This document shows positions 8,007 through 16,815 of a DNA stretch of 64,000 bases, piece after piece; position 1 is the first letter of the stretch, and each line of letters starts with the position of its first letter. Both the position numbers and the translations under genes were made by a program. The DNA is from Sansalvadorimonas sp965221135 (GTDB taxonomy: Bacteria; Pseudomonadota; Gammaproteobacteria; Pseudomonadales; Endozoicomonadaceae). The DNA lies in NCBI GenBank assembly GCA_965221135.1, contig CBDCRZ010000100.1, positions 930,001 to 994,000 of the forward strand. The letters are read 5' to 3'. The notes beneath the pieces are model-generated. The model had not been told where the DNA came from. It searched no databases and worked only from the letters and a program-made list of their open reading frames with translations.

Positions 8007-10397
8007 ATGCCTACCGCTGTGAATAAAACAATAGTTCCCCTTAGTCAGCTGGCTTCCCGCCAACCTGTCAAAGACCTTGGGTTTAAAACCACCGATGAGC
8101 TGGAGCCCTTCGCCGGGATTCTGGGTCAGGAACGTGCCGTAACCGCTATCCGCTTTGGCGTGACCATGCAGCGGGCCGGTTATAACATTTATGTGATGGG
8201 GGAGTCGGGCACCGGACGCACCTCCTACGTTAAGCACCACCTTGAGGGTGAAGCCTCAACCATGGAAGCCCCGGCCGACTGGGCTTATGTGAATAACTTT
8301 GAAAACACCCGCGAGCCTTCAGTGCTGCGCCTGCCTGCCGGTACCGGTTCCAACCTGCAGGATGACTTTACCAACCTGATTGACGAGCTGATGGACACCT
8401 TTCCGGCAGCCTTTGAAAGCCCATCCTATCAGCAGAAGAAAAGCCTGATTGAGCGCAAGTTCAACAAAAGCTACGACAAGGCCATCGAGAATGTTGAGCA
8501 GGAAGGTCTGCGTCGTAACATCTGCCTGTTTCGGGAGCAGGGTTCGCTGACCTTTGCGCCAATGAACGAAGGCAAGCCTATGGATGAAACTGAATTCGCC
8601 CAGCTGCCGGATCGCAAACGTAACAAGTTCAATAAAGATATTGCCCAGCTCGAAACCCTGCTGAATGAAGAGCTCTCTGAGCTGCCACAGTGGAAGCGGG
8701 AATCCAGTGAAGAGCTGCGTAAACTCAACCACCTCTCTATTGATAAAGCACTGGAACCTCTGCTTAAGCCTCTGCAGAAAACCTACGGGCGCTTTGCCGG
8801 AGTTGCTGAATACCTGGAGTCCATGAAGAAGGACCTCCACAAAGCCGTTGTTGAACACCTGGCTGATGAGCGCGGCATTGAGTTCAAAGAAGATGCCGGC
8901 AAGCGCAACTTACTGCGCGATATGTATGTTCCCAATGTGGTTGTGGGTCATAAGGATGAAGCTGCCGCACCAGTGGTTGTGGAAACCCACCCCAGCTATC
9001 GCAACCTCTTTGGTCGTATTGAGTACGCCACAGAGATGGGTGCACTGGTCACCAGCTACCGGCAAATCTGCCCGGGCAGCCTGCATCAGGCCAATGGCGG
9101 TTTTCTGGTATTGGAAGCAGCCAAGCTCTTGGAAGAACCTTTCGTATGGGAAGCCTTAAAGCGTGCCCTGAAGGAACGCCAGCTGCGTATTGAGTCTCCG
9201 GCCAGTGAGATGGGTCTGGTCAACACCATCACCCTGAACCCGGAAATTATTCCCCTGAATGTGAAGGTGATACTGCTTGGCTCTCGCCAGATTTACTACC
9301 TCCTGCAGGAACTGGACGCAGACTTCCACGAGATGTTCCGGGTACTGGTTGATTTTGACGGTTACCTGCAGCGCACTCCGGAAACCGTCCACTCCTTTGC
9401 CCGATTGCTACAGACCCGTGCCGCCGATGAAGGTTACCCCCCCCTGACGGCTCAAGCTGTTGCCCGCATGGTGGAGCAGAGCTCCCGTATGGCAGAACAC
9501 AAGAATCATCTCTCGGCCCATATTGGTGACCTGTTTGACCTGCTGGCGGAAGCTGACTTTATTCGCCGTGATTCCAACGGCCGTAAAATCACCCACCAGC
9601 ATGTGGACCTGGCTCTGGAGAGCAAAGCCGAGCGTACCAGCCGGGTGAGCAAAGAGATTCTCAAGGAGATGCTGGAAGGCAGCGTGCTGATTGATACCCA
9701 AGGGGAGGCCGTCGGTAAAATCAATGGCCTGACCGTTCTCTCAATTGGCGATACCAGCTTTGGCTCACCGGCTCGCATAACCGCGGCTGTGTATCCTGGC
9801 TCTCAGGGCATTGTGGATATTGAGCGGGAAGTACAACTGGGTCAGGCGATTCACTCCAAGGGTGTGATGATTCTTACTGGTTATCTTGGCGCGAAATACG
9901 CTCAGAAGTTCCCGCTGGCGATTTCAGCAAGTCTGGCGATGGAACAGTCTTACGGTTATATCGACGGTGACAGTGCCTCACTGGCTGAGCTGTGTTGTCT
10001 GCTGTCATCGCTAACTGGCACTCCCATCAAACAGTCCTGGGCCGTAACCGGCTCTATGAACCAGCATGGTGAAGTGCAGGCTATCGGTGGCGTAAATGAA
10101 AAGATTGAAGGTTTCTTTGATCTCTGTGCTGCCCGCGGCCTGACCGGAGATCAGGGTGCCATTATTCCTCACGCCAACGTGCGCAACCTGATGCTCAGCG
10201 ACCGTGTTCTCAACGCTGTCCGTAAAGGTGAGTTTACTATTCATGCCGTTGCTCATGTCGAAGAAGCTCTGGAGATTCTTACAGGTAAGAAGCCGGGTGC
10301 TCTCAACACCAAGGGCAACTACCCCAAGAACAGTCTGAATGAGAGAGTACTTAAGCGTTTAATGGAAATAGCTGAGCTGTCGAAAGAGAGCAGCTAG
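8007..10397 (+). CDS. ATP-dependent Lon-like protease (AAA_32 / LonH-YcbZ type)
   Basis: A 796-residue protein. The N-terminal part carries a degenerate P-loop region (YVMGESGTGRTS, with Arg where canonical Walker A has Lys, as is usual in this branch), then a long helical insertion rich in Glu/Lys (about 140-300), an ATPase lid, and a C-terminal Lon protease domain. The protease dyad is visible: Ser656 in YIDGDSASLAE and Lys699 in GGVNEKIEGFF. These proteins form soluble cytoplasmic hexamers that degrade misfolded proteins; some act as stress or heat-shock proteases. Length agrees with the family (about 780-820). A single-gene unit with its own strong terminator 33 bases downstream. Confidence 0.88.
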   Translation: MPTAVNKTIVPLSQLASRQPVKDLGFKTTDELEPFAGILGQERAVTAIRFGVTMQRAGYNIYVMGESGTGRTSYVKHHLEGEASTMEAPADWAYVNNFENTREPSVLRLPAGTGSNLQDDFTNLIDELMDTFPAAFESPSYQQKKSLIERKFNKSYDKAIENVEQEGLRRNICLFREQGSLTFAPMNEGKPMDETEFAQLPDRKRNKFNKDIAQLETLLNEELSELPQWKRESSEELRKLNHLSIDKALEPLLKPLQKTYGRFAGVAEYLESMKKDLHKAVVEHLADERGIEFKEDAGKRNLLRDMYVPNVVVGHKDEAAAPVVVETHPSYRNLFGRIEYATEMGALVTSYRQICPGSLHQANGGFLVLEAAKLLEEPFVWEALKRALKERQLRIESPASEMGLVNTITLNPEIIPLNVKVILLGSRQIYYLLQELDADFHEMFRVLVDFDGYLQRTPETVHSFARLLQTRAADEGYPPLTAQAVARMVEQSSRMAEHKNHLSAHIGDLFDLLAEADFIRRDSNGRKITHQHVDLALESKAERTSRVSKEILKEMLEGSVLIDTQGEAVGKINGLTVLSIGDTSFGSPARITAAVYPGSQGIVDIEREVQLGQAIHSKGVMILTGYLGAKYAQKFPLAISASLAMEQSYGYIDGDSASLAELCCLLSSLTGTPIKQSWAVTGSMNQHGEVQAIGGVNEKIEGFFDLCAARGLTGDQGAIIPHANVRNLMLSDRVLNAVRKGEFTIHAVAHVEEALEILTGKKPGALNTKGNYPKNSLNERVLKRLMEIAELSKESS

Positions 10398-10430
10398 GCC
10401 TTAACGCCTTCTAAAGCTGCAAAAAGAAAA

Positions 10431-10458
10431 CCCCAGTCCGTTTCCGGACTGGGGTAAA
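10431..10458 (+). terminator. Intrinsic terminator after the Lon-like protease gene
   Basis: Perfect 10-bp stem CCCCAGTCCG / CGGACTGGGG with a TTTC loop, followed by TAAATATTTT. Upstream AAAAAGAAAA gives a U-rich tail on the minus strand as well, so it may also stop readthrough from the opposite direction. Confidence 0.85.
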
Positions 10459-10616
10459 TATTTTCTGGTCTCGCCACACACTAGCAAAACCAAAATCACA
10501 CACAATACACACAACACACAAGGAGATTGCCGAGGAAGAAAAGCTTGGCTTTTCTGTCCTCTTATAAACTCTGACAGCAGTGTTGCGAAAAAGTTCCAAA
10601 AAAAATTAAAAAAATT

Positions 10617-10640
10617 TCATCTGCAACCTCATCTGCAACC
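10617..10640. repeat. Tandem duplication of a 12-bp unit
   Basis: TCATCTGCAACC occurs twice without a spacer. A second short repeat lies just beyond: GTTAGTACATC at 10701-10711 and again at 10714-10724, overlapping the last codons and stop of the globin gene. No function is apparent. Confidence 0.6.
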
Positions 10641-10714
10641 AAAGTCGATAAAAGACAGGTATCAATACACCTTGCCGGCGCTTAACTCGCACACCACTTA
10701 GTTAGTACATCTCG

Positions 10715-11107
10715 TTAGTACATCGAACGAATTTTATTGATGCCTGGCGTGATGCTTTTACGCCATGCCATTTCCAGTTCAGGTGTGTATTCCACATCAT
10801 GTTTCTGCACCGCTTCCATCAATGCATCCAGCCACAGATCGTAGAGGTGGGGCGCGATGCTATAACCGTGTCGGTTATGGCTTTTGCCGAGATCCTGCAA
10901 TTTGGAGTCGGACATTCCACGGGCATGCATCAGGAGCCACATGATGCCACCACGCAACAGGCTGTGCTGGGATTTCATATCAGTATCGACAAACTGCTTG
11001 CGCACCTCATCTGACTTACCCATAAAGCACGAGTAAAAAGTTTCAAAAAACAGGGGCTGATTACAGCAGCGACCATAACTCTGAAAGGCCTTATCTGCAT
11101 CTGACAT
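10715..11107 (-). CDS. Single-domain globin
   Basis: A 130-residue haem protein of the globin fold. Helix B region FFETFYSCFMGKSDEV, the FVDTDMKSQHSLLRGG segment, and LGKSHNRHGYSIAPHLYDLW match bacterial single-domain globins; His77 is the likely proximal haem ligand, with His80 nearby. The C-terminal helix carries the usual aromatic ELEMAWRKSITPGINKI pattern. Such proteins bind oxygen or nitric oxide, or act as redox sensors. The gene stands alone, convergent with the Lon-like protease gene and upstream of no obvious partner. Physiological ligand cannot be told from the sequence. Confidence 0.78.
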   Translation of the reverse strand: MSDADKAFQSYGRCCNQPLFFETFYSCFMGKSDEVRKQFVDTDMKSQHSLLRGGIMWLLMHARGMSDSKLQDLGKSHNRHGYSIAPHLYDLWLDALMEAVQKHDVEYTPELEMAWRKSITPGINKIRSMY

Positions 11108-11285
11108 TGTTTTTTCCTATTTTTCAGATCGAAACAGTGCGCAACCGTAAAGTAAAAAATATGCCATCGTCCACCTTGGAAGATGGCATTAAACAAGAAA
11201 GTTGGGATATGGCTGAACTAACCATTCAGGGAATACGTTACGTACTCTGAATGGTCAGCTCTTGGAAGGGGCTGGCCTGGAAGAG

Positions 11286-11981
11286 TTAAATACTTTTGTT
11301 GACAGGTGTCCACTGACCTTTTGTCAGAACAGGCCCCATATTGTAGCCATCAGGTGCACCTCCAGGACTCTCAAGAGTAATAACCAGCGGAGAGTTTCTC
11401 AGCGCTGACTTCCACTCCGGTTTGATATTCACTTCATGAACACCCATTTTCGGAAGAATACCCAGAGATACTGGCTCTCGCCCTGCGACCATTAACCAGA
11501 GTTCACAGACCTGTCCATCGGGGAGGCTTTCTGGCTGAACGGCTTCAACGTAGACCTTATTTTTGTTCAGGGAAGCGTTCACAATCCACTCTGGCTGACT
11601 GCTTTTTCCCGGCACCACATAGACATAATCCATATTGGAAGACAGATGCGGCCCCTGAAACAAAACAAATGCAGTAAACATCACCGTAAAGGCCATGCTG
11701 ACTGTGGCTCCCTGCCAGAAACGCAGATTGCTGAAAAAGCCTTCTGGCTTTGTTTCCCGCTTAATCGCCTTCCAGACTCGGGCCGGAGGTGCTTCCGGCT
11801 CAAGATCTTCATTCAGAACATTCAAGTGTTCCTGCCACGCCCGCACATCCGCCTGTGCATCATGGCTGACGTTAAGGAGCGCTTCAAACCGAGCCTTGCC
11901 TGCTGAGTCCAGCAGACCCAGCACATACTCGGCAGCAGCCTCGTTGCGCTGTTCCTGATCGCTTAGATTCCAGTCAGACAT
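11286..11981 (-). CDS. Anti-sigma factor (RskA/ChrR-like, anti-sigma-K family)
   Basis: A 231-residue single-pass membrane protein. Residues 1-85 form a cytoplasmic anti-sigma domain (AAAEYVLGLLDSAGKARFEA is the typical YVLG-L-EAFE motif). A membrane segment follows at about 90-108, then a periplasmic RskA domain with the typical CELWLMVAG and VITLESPGGAP motifs. It is expected to hold the cognate ECF sigma factor at the membrane until a signal causes release. Its start overlaps the end of the sigma-factor gene by 19 bases, the usual translationally coupled arrangement. Confidence 0.88.
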   Translation of the reverse strand: MSDWNLSDQEQRNEAAAEYVLGLLDSAGKARFEALLNVSHDAQADVRAWQEHLNVLNEDLEPEAPPARVWKAIKRETKPEGFFSNLRFWQGATVSMAFTVMFTAFVLFQGPHLSSNMDYVYVVPGKSSQPEWIVNASLNKNKVYVEAVQPESLPDGQVCELWLMVAGREPVSLGILPKMGVHEVNIKPEWKSALRNSPLVITLESPGGAPDGYNMGPVLTKGQWTPVNKSI

Positions 11982-12523
11982 GTTTTTAACCTCGCCAGTC
12001 CTCTCCGCACCCAGGTCTTAACGCTGCCCAGGGGGTATTCAAGATGATCTGACATTTCCTGATGGGTCAGACCTTCAAAGTAAGCCATCTCGATACATAC
12101 TCTTTGCTGATCAGGGAGATCGGCCAAACACTTGTGCATCTCCCTCGACTCACGGGACAACACCAGCTGGTCTTCATGACCAGGAGCCTCGTCGGCAATA
12201 CTCTCGAGCACACCATCGTCACTGACTTCCTGAACACGACGACGGCGCAGCATATCCAGCGCCTGATTTCGAACAATTGTGTTCATCCAGGTCATAGGAC
12301 GTGCCCGGGATGAGTCATACCGGCCGGCATTCTTCCAGATTTTGATATAGGCACTCTGTAAACAGTCTTCGGCCTGCCCTCTGTCTTTGAGGATACGCAG
12401 GGAAACTGAAAACAGATTCGCAGAAGTTAAAGAATAAAGTTTCTGAAGAGCTCTGTGCTTCTCTTGAGCGCAGGCTGCCAGATTCTCTATTAGATGAAGG
12501 TCTTGCTCATTATCGACGGGCAT
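11963..12523 (-). CDS. ECF RNA polymerase sigma factor (SigK-like)
   Basis: A 186-residue sigma-70 family protein with only regions 2 and 4. Region 2 includes DRGQAEDCLQSAYIKIWKN and MTWMNTIVRNQALDMLRRRR; region 4 includes LPDQQRVCIEMAYFEGLTHQ and the DNA-recognition helix with GSVKTWVRRGLARLK. The overlapping downstream gene encodes the membrane anti-sigma factor, so the pair forms a signal-responsive switch. The controlled regulon and signal are not visible; relatives of this SigK/RskA type often respond to redox or oxidative stress. Autoregulation is likely but no promoter motif is assigned. Confidence 0.9.
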   Translation of the reverse strand: MPVDNEQDLHLIENLAACAQEKHRALQKLYSLTSANLFSVSLRILKDRGQAEDCLQSAYIKIWKNAGRYDSSRARPMTWMNTIVRNQALDMLRRRRVQEVSDDGVLESIADEAPGHEDQLVLSRESREMHKCLADLPDQQRVCIEMAYFEGLTHQEMSDHLEYPLGSVKTWVRRGLARLKTCLTGI

Positions 12524-12640
12524 TGTTGTTATCTGATCATTGAAACCGCGCGAACATCATAACACGCTATAGCGCTGCGACCAGATGGAAGCGAATGATC
12601 CGTGGGATAATTTTATGTAGTTAACTTTTTTACGACAGAA

Positions 12641-12979
12641 TTAGTGAAGCGTCTCGATTCGCTCCAGAACCTGATGAAAGGCCTGAGCCATTTTCCCGGC
12701 CATATCGGAAAAGCCTGCCATATCGCCCTCTCGCCCCTCCTGCTCAAGTGTATTGGCCAACCCCGCCAATTCTGTAGCCCCAACTACAAAACAGGAGCCT
12801 TTTATTCTGTGGGCCAGACTGGCTACATCCCGGGCATTCCCTGCGGCTACCGCATCCTTCAGGTTTTGCATGTCCTGCTGGGTGGTTTCAATAAACTGGT
12901 CCAGCATATCTTTTAAGAGGGCGGGATCATCTCCAACAATATCTCTGAGTACGTCAAGATTCAGCACAAGCATCTCCAT
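12641..12979 (-). CDS. HPt-domain phosphotransfer protein
   Basis: A protein of about 112 residues made of a single histidine phosphotransfer domain. The phospho-acceptor motif SLAHRIKGSCFVVGA is clear, within a four-helix bundle (LLKDMLDQFIETTQQDMQNL before it, GLANTLEQEGREG after). Free-standing HPt proteins relay phosphate between hybrid kinases and response regulators. The start is uncertain: an upstream ATG at 13024 would add 15 residues of unlikely character (MALFRSCTTYSCCIH), so the ATG at 12979 or 12973 is preferred; none has a good ribosome-binding site. Partner kinase unknown; the hybrid kinase at 51896 is one in-window possibility. Confidence 0.8.
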   Translation of the reverse strand: MEMLVLNLDVLRDIVGDDPALLKDMLDQFIETTQQDMQNLKDAVAAGNARDVASLAHRIKGSCFVVGATELAGLANTLEQEGREGDMAGFSDMAGKMAQAFHQVLERIETLH

Positions 12980-13061
12980 ATGTATACAGCAGCTATAAGT
13001 AGTACAGCTCCTGAACAGGGCCATTTCAGGCCGGTATCAGAAACTATAGCCAGCTATACAC

Positions 13062-13604
13062 TCAGGTCAGGCGAGACAGGTATCTCTTCCAGTCAAAAGC
13101 GGGGCCCGGGTCAGTTTTCCGCCCCGGGGCGATATCACAGTGTCCGGCGATGGTCTGTGGCGTCAATTTTGGATAGATCGCCATAAGTTCCTCAGTTACC
13201 TGCACCAGAGCATCATACTGGGCCGGTTCATAGGGCAAAGTATCTGTTCCCTCCATTTCGATACCTATGGAGAAATCATTACAGCCCTCATTCCCACACC
13301 AGGAAGATACACCCGCATGCCAGGCTCTTTGATCAAAAGGAACAAATTGGATGATGACTCCATCACGCTGAATTAATAAATGAGCAGAGACTTCAAGCCC
13401 TTCAAGGTCACAGAAACTCTCATGAGCTGTTGTGTCCAGTGTATTGGTGAACAGCTGCCGAATATAAGGGGTGCCAAACTCACCGGCAGGCAGACTGATG
13501 TTGTGTATAACCAACAGATTTATTTCACTGGTTTCTGGCCGCTCATTGCAGTTGGGACTTGGGCATTGTTCAGCCTGCTCCAGCAAGCCATTACAGATGG
13601 TCAT
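13062..13604 (-). CDS. ampD: 1,6-anhydro-N-acetylmuramyl-L-alanine amidase AmpD
   Basis: Cytoplasmic zinc amidase of peptidoglycan recycling; it removes the peptide from anhydro-MurNAc and so controls the inducer of AmpR-type beta-lactamase regulation. Motifs: LLVIHNISLPAGEFG with zinc ligand His34, GVSSWCGNEGCNDFSIGIEM, and AGHCDIAPGRKTDPGPAFDW with the second His and the Asp/Lys region. The start at 13604 is chosen because it places the first zinc ligand at residue 34, as in E. coli AmpD; the frame is open to 13682 and would overlap the DUF1631 gene. Pseudomonas also has ampD beside a DUF1631 gene, although ampE is not seen here. Confidence 0.9.
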   Translation of the reverse strand: MTICNGLLEQAEQCPSPNCNERPETSEINLLVIHNISLPAGEFGTPYIRQLFTNTLDTTAHESFCDLEGLEVSAHLLIQRDGVIIQFVPFDQRAWHAGVSSWCGNEGCNDFSIGIEMEGTDTLPYEPAQYDALVQVTEELMAIYPKLTPQTIAGHCDIAPGRKTDPGPAFDWKRYLSRLT

Positions 13605-13659
13605 CGTTTTTTGCATTGAAAGCGTGAACCCGGAAAGAGTAAGTATCTTTCTATGATAC

Positions 13660-16107
13660 TCAGGGGGACTTTCTATCGCCAAACAGTTTGAAGTTACCCA
13701 TCACCGATTGAATCGCACGATCAAAAGCCTGATCTTCTTTATCAGATGAAACCGGTAATTTTATTACTCCACTCTGTACACTCTGTTCCACCTGACTGCG
13801 GGTTTTATCGGCAACACGCAGCCCATTGGCATTCTTGAATATAAAGTGCCCGTTAGAGGAAATTTCTGAAAGACGACAGGTCTTGGTGCCGGTTTCTCCA
13901 ACAAACTCAACGTTAACTCCCACTTTCAGAGAAGACAGATCAATCGTAGTCTCTTCAGATGCCGGGGCTGTTGTGGCAATGGCTTCAAACTCCTGATCAG
14001 GAATAGAGGACTCCATAACGATAACTTCCTCCTCCATCTCCTCAAGGTCGTCCTCATCAAAAGGAGTCCTCTCTTCTTGCTCCTCTTCAGGCTGCCAGTT
14101 TTGCAGTTTCTGATTGAACTCTTTTTTGTCAGGCACTGATTGAGAGGGAGGAGCTTTTGGCTGGGCAGCTTTTTCTTGCTCAGGGCTTTCTATCGTTTCT
14201 GTTTTCTTCGTATCACCCACAACTAAAGCATCCGGTGCCGCTGCAACCTCATCCAGAGCTTCCAAAGCCGATATGACTTCCAGACCGTCGCCCTCAGGGC
14301 AACTCTCCTGTTCACTGTGAATTTCTTTAAGGTGATTCAGGTACAGTTCAATCAGGCAGGGGTCATAAGAGATACTGTTCAGGCCCAGCTCAATAGCAGA
14401 ATAGAGTTTGGGCAACAGCACCTTTCGACGATCAATCTCTTCACTGGTTTTACAGGGTTGAACACTGGCTGCAATGTGATCCACTACATGCACTGCCCGC
14501 TCCCACGTATTCCCGCTACGGCCTTGCTTCAAAGAGATGATAAACAGGTAACTGCTCCAGGCTTCATGAAGCAGAGGGCCAACAGCCTCTGGGAGTGTGC
14601 GACCACCAATATGTTGATCAATAGTGTCCTGAACTTCCAAACGCGCCTGCTCAGAACGTTGCTTCGCTTCTTCCGCCTCTTTCATACGCTGTTCGAAACG
14701 GCCGACCCTGCGCTTTTCTTCATCCATAAATTTCTGGAAGCTTTTCAATGCCCTCTCGAACAGGCTGATATCAGTTGAGAACTCCTGAAGAATGGTGAAA
14801 ACTACTTTCTCTATTTCCAGGGCCAAACGTTTATTCTGCGCATCTCCCTGACGCAGACCTCCGGCACTGGCCATACTGTTCAGCAGTAACCGGGCGGGGT
14901 GATTACGACTGCTGAAAAAGTTCTTATCGAGAATCGCCAACTTCAATACAGGTACCTGAAGACGACCAATTAAAGCTTTGATGGTATCTGATAAATCATG
15001 GTCATCCAGAATAAACTCAAACAGTGTGGACACCACATTAATCAGCTCACTGTCCTGACTGTCCAGAACCTTGCTGCCCTGAGTACCAGCCAGAGCAATA
15101 TCCATGGTTTCCCTGAGCCCGGGGGCAGGTGCGATATGCCCTCCTGGCTCAATACCGGGCTGATGGGACTGAATAAGCGAAAGGAGCCCCATAAGCTCCT
15201 GTCTGTCCATAACGGATGTTTGTATGTTTTGCGGCGGTGCTGCCGGGGGTGAAGACGGCGTCTCGTTAACCGGCTCTGACTGTGGTGTAGATACTTGTGC
15301 ATGTGCGTCCGTGGGAACGTTTTTTTGTTCAGGTCCATTTTGACTAACACTTCCCGATAAGCAACCATTTGCATCTTTTGCATTCTGCGCCCTTTCCTGC
15401 CTCATCTTTTGCTCTAAGTCAGGGCACACATTGGCATCACGCAATTCATTATTGAGCTTCCGGAAAAACTCCTCGGCCTGCTGCAAACAAGCCTGTTCAA
15501 ATATTTTCAGCACGACTAAACGAATTTTAAGGGGAAGCTCCAAAGGCTCAATCACAGAAAGGAATATACGACCAGCGGCAACTGGGCCGACAGGGCTGCA
15601 GTTCACACTCAACTCATTCATTTCGTATAAATACGACAACCTTCGATTAAGAAGAGTCATTTGTTTTCCGCACTCTCCCTGACTAATCCGTTCTTTTAAC
15701 CCTGCTATAGCAAGCCTTTCCTCAAGGTCTTCTTCTCCGACCAATGACAGTTTTTCTACGCGAACTTCAGACAAATTACTCTCAGATTTACGGTCCTGAT
15801 CTCTCAGATGATCACCGGGTTCAAACCAGTGAGAAATGCCTGCCAGAAAGCGCTCACAGATACCCTGTTTCTGCATACGCAGGGCTCGCATGCCATCAAA
15901 GAGTAAGGTCTGTTCACCATGAAGAGTCGCATGGCCCGACATTGAAAAGAGTGTGTCGTCAGTCTGGTCAAACAGGGGGGGCAGGAAATGGCGATAGAAA
16001 TCCAGGGTATGGATACGCACAGGCAAAGCCCGTTCCGGAACAGACTCCGGAACAGGCAATTCGGTCACCGAATCCAGCCTGATAACGTTGGTATCCTTAC
16101 CAGCCAT
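13660..16107 (-). CDS. DUF1631 family protein with C-terminal PilZ-like segment
   Basis: About 815 residues, largely helical, with acidic Gln/Pro-rich low-complexity stretches around residues 230-310 and 640-720. The N-terminal DUF1631 core includes DDTLFSMSGHATLHGEQTLL and a second block ending VGRFEQRMKEAEEAKQRS. The C-terminus (SLKVGVNVEFVGETG...RLSEISSNGHFIFKNANG) has the look of the PilZ-like barrel that ends many family members. Function is unknown; the family is often mislabelled thymidine phosphorylase. Pseudomonas aeruginosa PA4523, next to ampD, is a positional match. The frame extends to a GTG at 16113, but the ATG at 16107 is preceded by GAGG at proper spacing. Confidence 0.8.
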   Translation of the reverse strand: MAGKDTNVIRLDSVTELPVPESVPERALPVRIHTLDFYRHFLPPLFDQTDDTLFSMSGHATLHGEQTLLFDGMRALRMQKQGICERFLAGISHWFEPGDHLRDQDRKSESNLSEVRVEKLSLVGEEDLEERLAIAGLKERISQGECGKQMTLLNRRLSYLYEMNELSVNCSPVGPVAAGRIFLSVIEPLELPLKIRLVVLKIFEQACLQQAEEFFRKLNNELRDANVCPDLEQKMRQERAQNAKDANGCLSGSVSQNGPEQKNVPTDAHAQVSTPQSEPVNETPSSPPAAPPQNIQTSVMDRQELMGLLSLIQSHQPGIEPGGHIAPAPGLRETMDIALAGTQGSKVLDSQDSELINVVSTLFEFILDDHDLSDTIKALIGRLQVPVLKLAILDKNFFSSRNHPARLLLNSMASAGGLRQGDAQNKRLALEIEKVVFTILQEFSTDISLFERALKSFQKFMDEEKRRVGRFEQRMKEAEEAKQRSEQARLEVQDTIDQHIGGRTLPEAVGPLLHEAWSSYLFIISLKQGRSGNTWERAVHVVDHIAASVQPCKTSEEIDRRKVLLPKLYSAIELGLNSISYDPCLIELYLNHLKEIHSEQESCPEGDGLEVISALEALDEVAAAPDALVVGDTKKTETIESPEQEKAAQPKAPPSQSVPDKKEFNQKLQNWQPEEEQEERTPFDEDDLEEMEEEVIVMESSIPDQEFEAIATTAPASEETTIDLSSLKVGVNVEFVGETGTKTCRLSEISSNGHFIFKNANGLRVADKTRSQVEQSVQSGVIKLPVSSDKEDQAFDRAIQSVMGNFKLFGDRKSP

Positions 16108-16288
16108 GTACACCTCATCCCATGGTTTCTGGCAGCTCAGGGCAATACTGCAAGCTAATTGATTAAGCTATTTCATGTAACTACCTGCCCTTATTAACAA
16201 TTGTATGTCCTTCATTGGGGCTGGAGTTGCTGGTTTTATATCAGAGGGCTACAAAAACGCATTTGAAAGAATATTTCGGACTAATAAG

Positions 16289-16330
16289 CGGATAGAAGCC
16301 ATTTTTCCTTCGCTCAGCGGCTTATATCCG
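16289..16330. repeat. Imperfect inverted repeat, 12-bp arms
   Basis: CGGATAGAAGCC at 16289-16300 faces GGCTTATATCCG at 16319-16330 with one mismatch and an 18-base loop. It lies about 90 bases before the thioesterase start and could be a hairpin in the leader or a regulator site. Confidence 0.45.
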
Positions 16331-16349
16331 TAGAACACCTCATTGAGAG

Positions 16350-16375
16350 ACAGAGCCTCCATCAACTAGGCTCTG
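16350..16375 (+). promoter_or_regulatory. Perfect hairpin upstream of the acyl-CoA thioesterase gene
   Basis: ACAGAGCCT / AGGCTCTGT arms of 9 bp with a 9-base loop, followed by TCATATTTT. It ends 46 bases before the thioesterase start. Shape and short T-run are like an attenuator or weak terminator; function unproven. Confidence 0.4.
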
Positions 16376-16421
16376 TTCATATTTTCAGCATATCCCTGCT
16401 ATCTCAACTGGAGCATTACAC

Positions 16422-16808
16422 ATGGGCTCTCCTCGTGGTGAACTCACCCTGCGCACACTCGCCATGCCCGCAGACACAAACCCTAACGGCGATATTTTTG
16501 GTGGCTGGCTATTGTCGCAAATGGATATTGCCGGTGGCATAGCTGCAAAAGACCGCTGTCAGTCACGGGTTGCTACCGTAGCCATTGAATCCATGTGTTT
16601 CCACCGCAAAGTCACTGTGGGCGCAGTGGTCTGCTGCCACACGGAAGTGCTTAAGGTTGGAAGAACATCTATACGGGTTTGCATTGAAGTGTGGAGTAAA
16701 AACCTGCCCTACAACAACGAACGATTTAAGGTGACAGAAGGCATTTTCACCTACGTTGCTATTAATAACGAAGGCAATCCAATTCCTGTGGATCGCCCGT
16801 CAGAATAG
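16422..16808 (+). CDS. Acyl-CoA thioesterase, YciA-type hotdog fold
   Basis: A 128-residue hotdog-fold enzyme that hydrolyses acyl-CoA to free acid and CoA in the cytoplasm. The family signature is clear: LRTLAMPADTNPNGDIFGGW, LLSQMDIAGG with the catalytic Asp, AAKDRCQSRVATVAIESM and the FHRKVTVGAVVC loop, then GRTSIRV and KVTEGIFTYVAI. Length agrees with YciA (about 130). It stands alone and ends eight bases before the convergent small gene; a short hairpin (AGGCTG / CAGCCT, 16807-16822) overlaps both stops and may act as a shared terminator. Confidence 0.88.
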   Translation: MGSPRGELTLRTLAMPADTNPNGDIFGGWLLSQMDIAGGIAAKDRCQSRVATVAIESMCFHRKVTVGAVVCCHTEVLKVGRTSIRVCIEVWSKNLPYNNERFKVTEGIFTYVAINNEGNPIPVDRPSE

Positions 16809-16815
16809 GCTGTTA

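Larger units (their letters stand above)
10398..10714. other. Intergenic region with terminator and short direct repeats
   Basis: 317 bases between the convergent Lon-like protease and globin genes. It contains the terminator at 10431-10458, an A-rich tract around 10590-10615 and two small direct repeats (listed separately). No reading frame with a ribosome-binding site is seen. Confidence 0.6.
16108..16421. other. Divergent intergenic region rich in hairpins
   Basis: 314 bases between the divergent DUF1631 and thioesterase starts. It contains two inverted repeats at 16289-16330 and 16350-16375 (listed separately). No small gene is supported. Promoters for both flanking genes must lie here, but no convincing -35/-10 pair stands out. 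Confidence 0.5.

Noticed and set aside
8180..8230. Walker A lysine replaced by arginine in the Lon-like protease (GESGTGRTS)
   Set aside because: Looks like a defect, but members of the AAA_32/LonH branch commonly have this variation, so it is not taken as inactivation.
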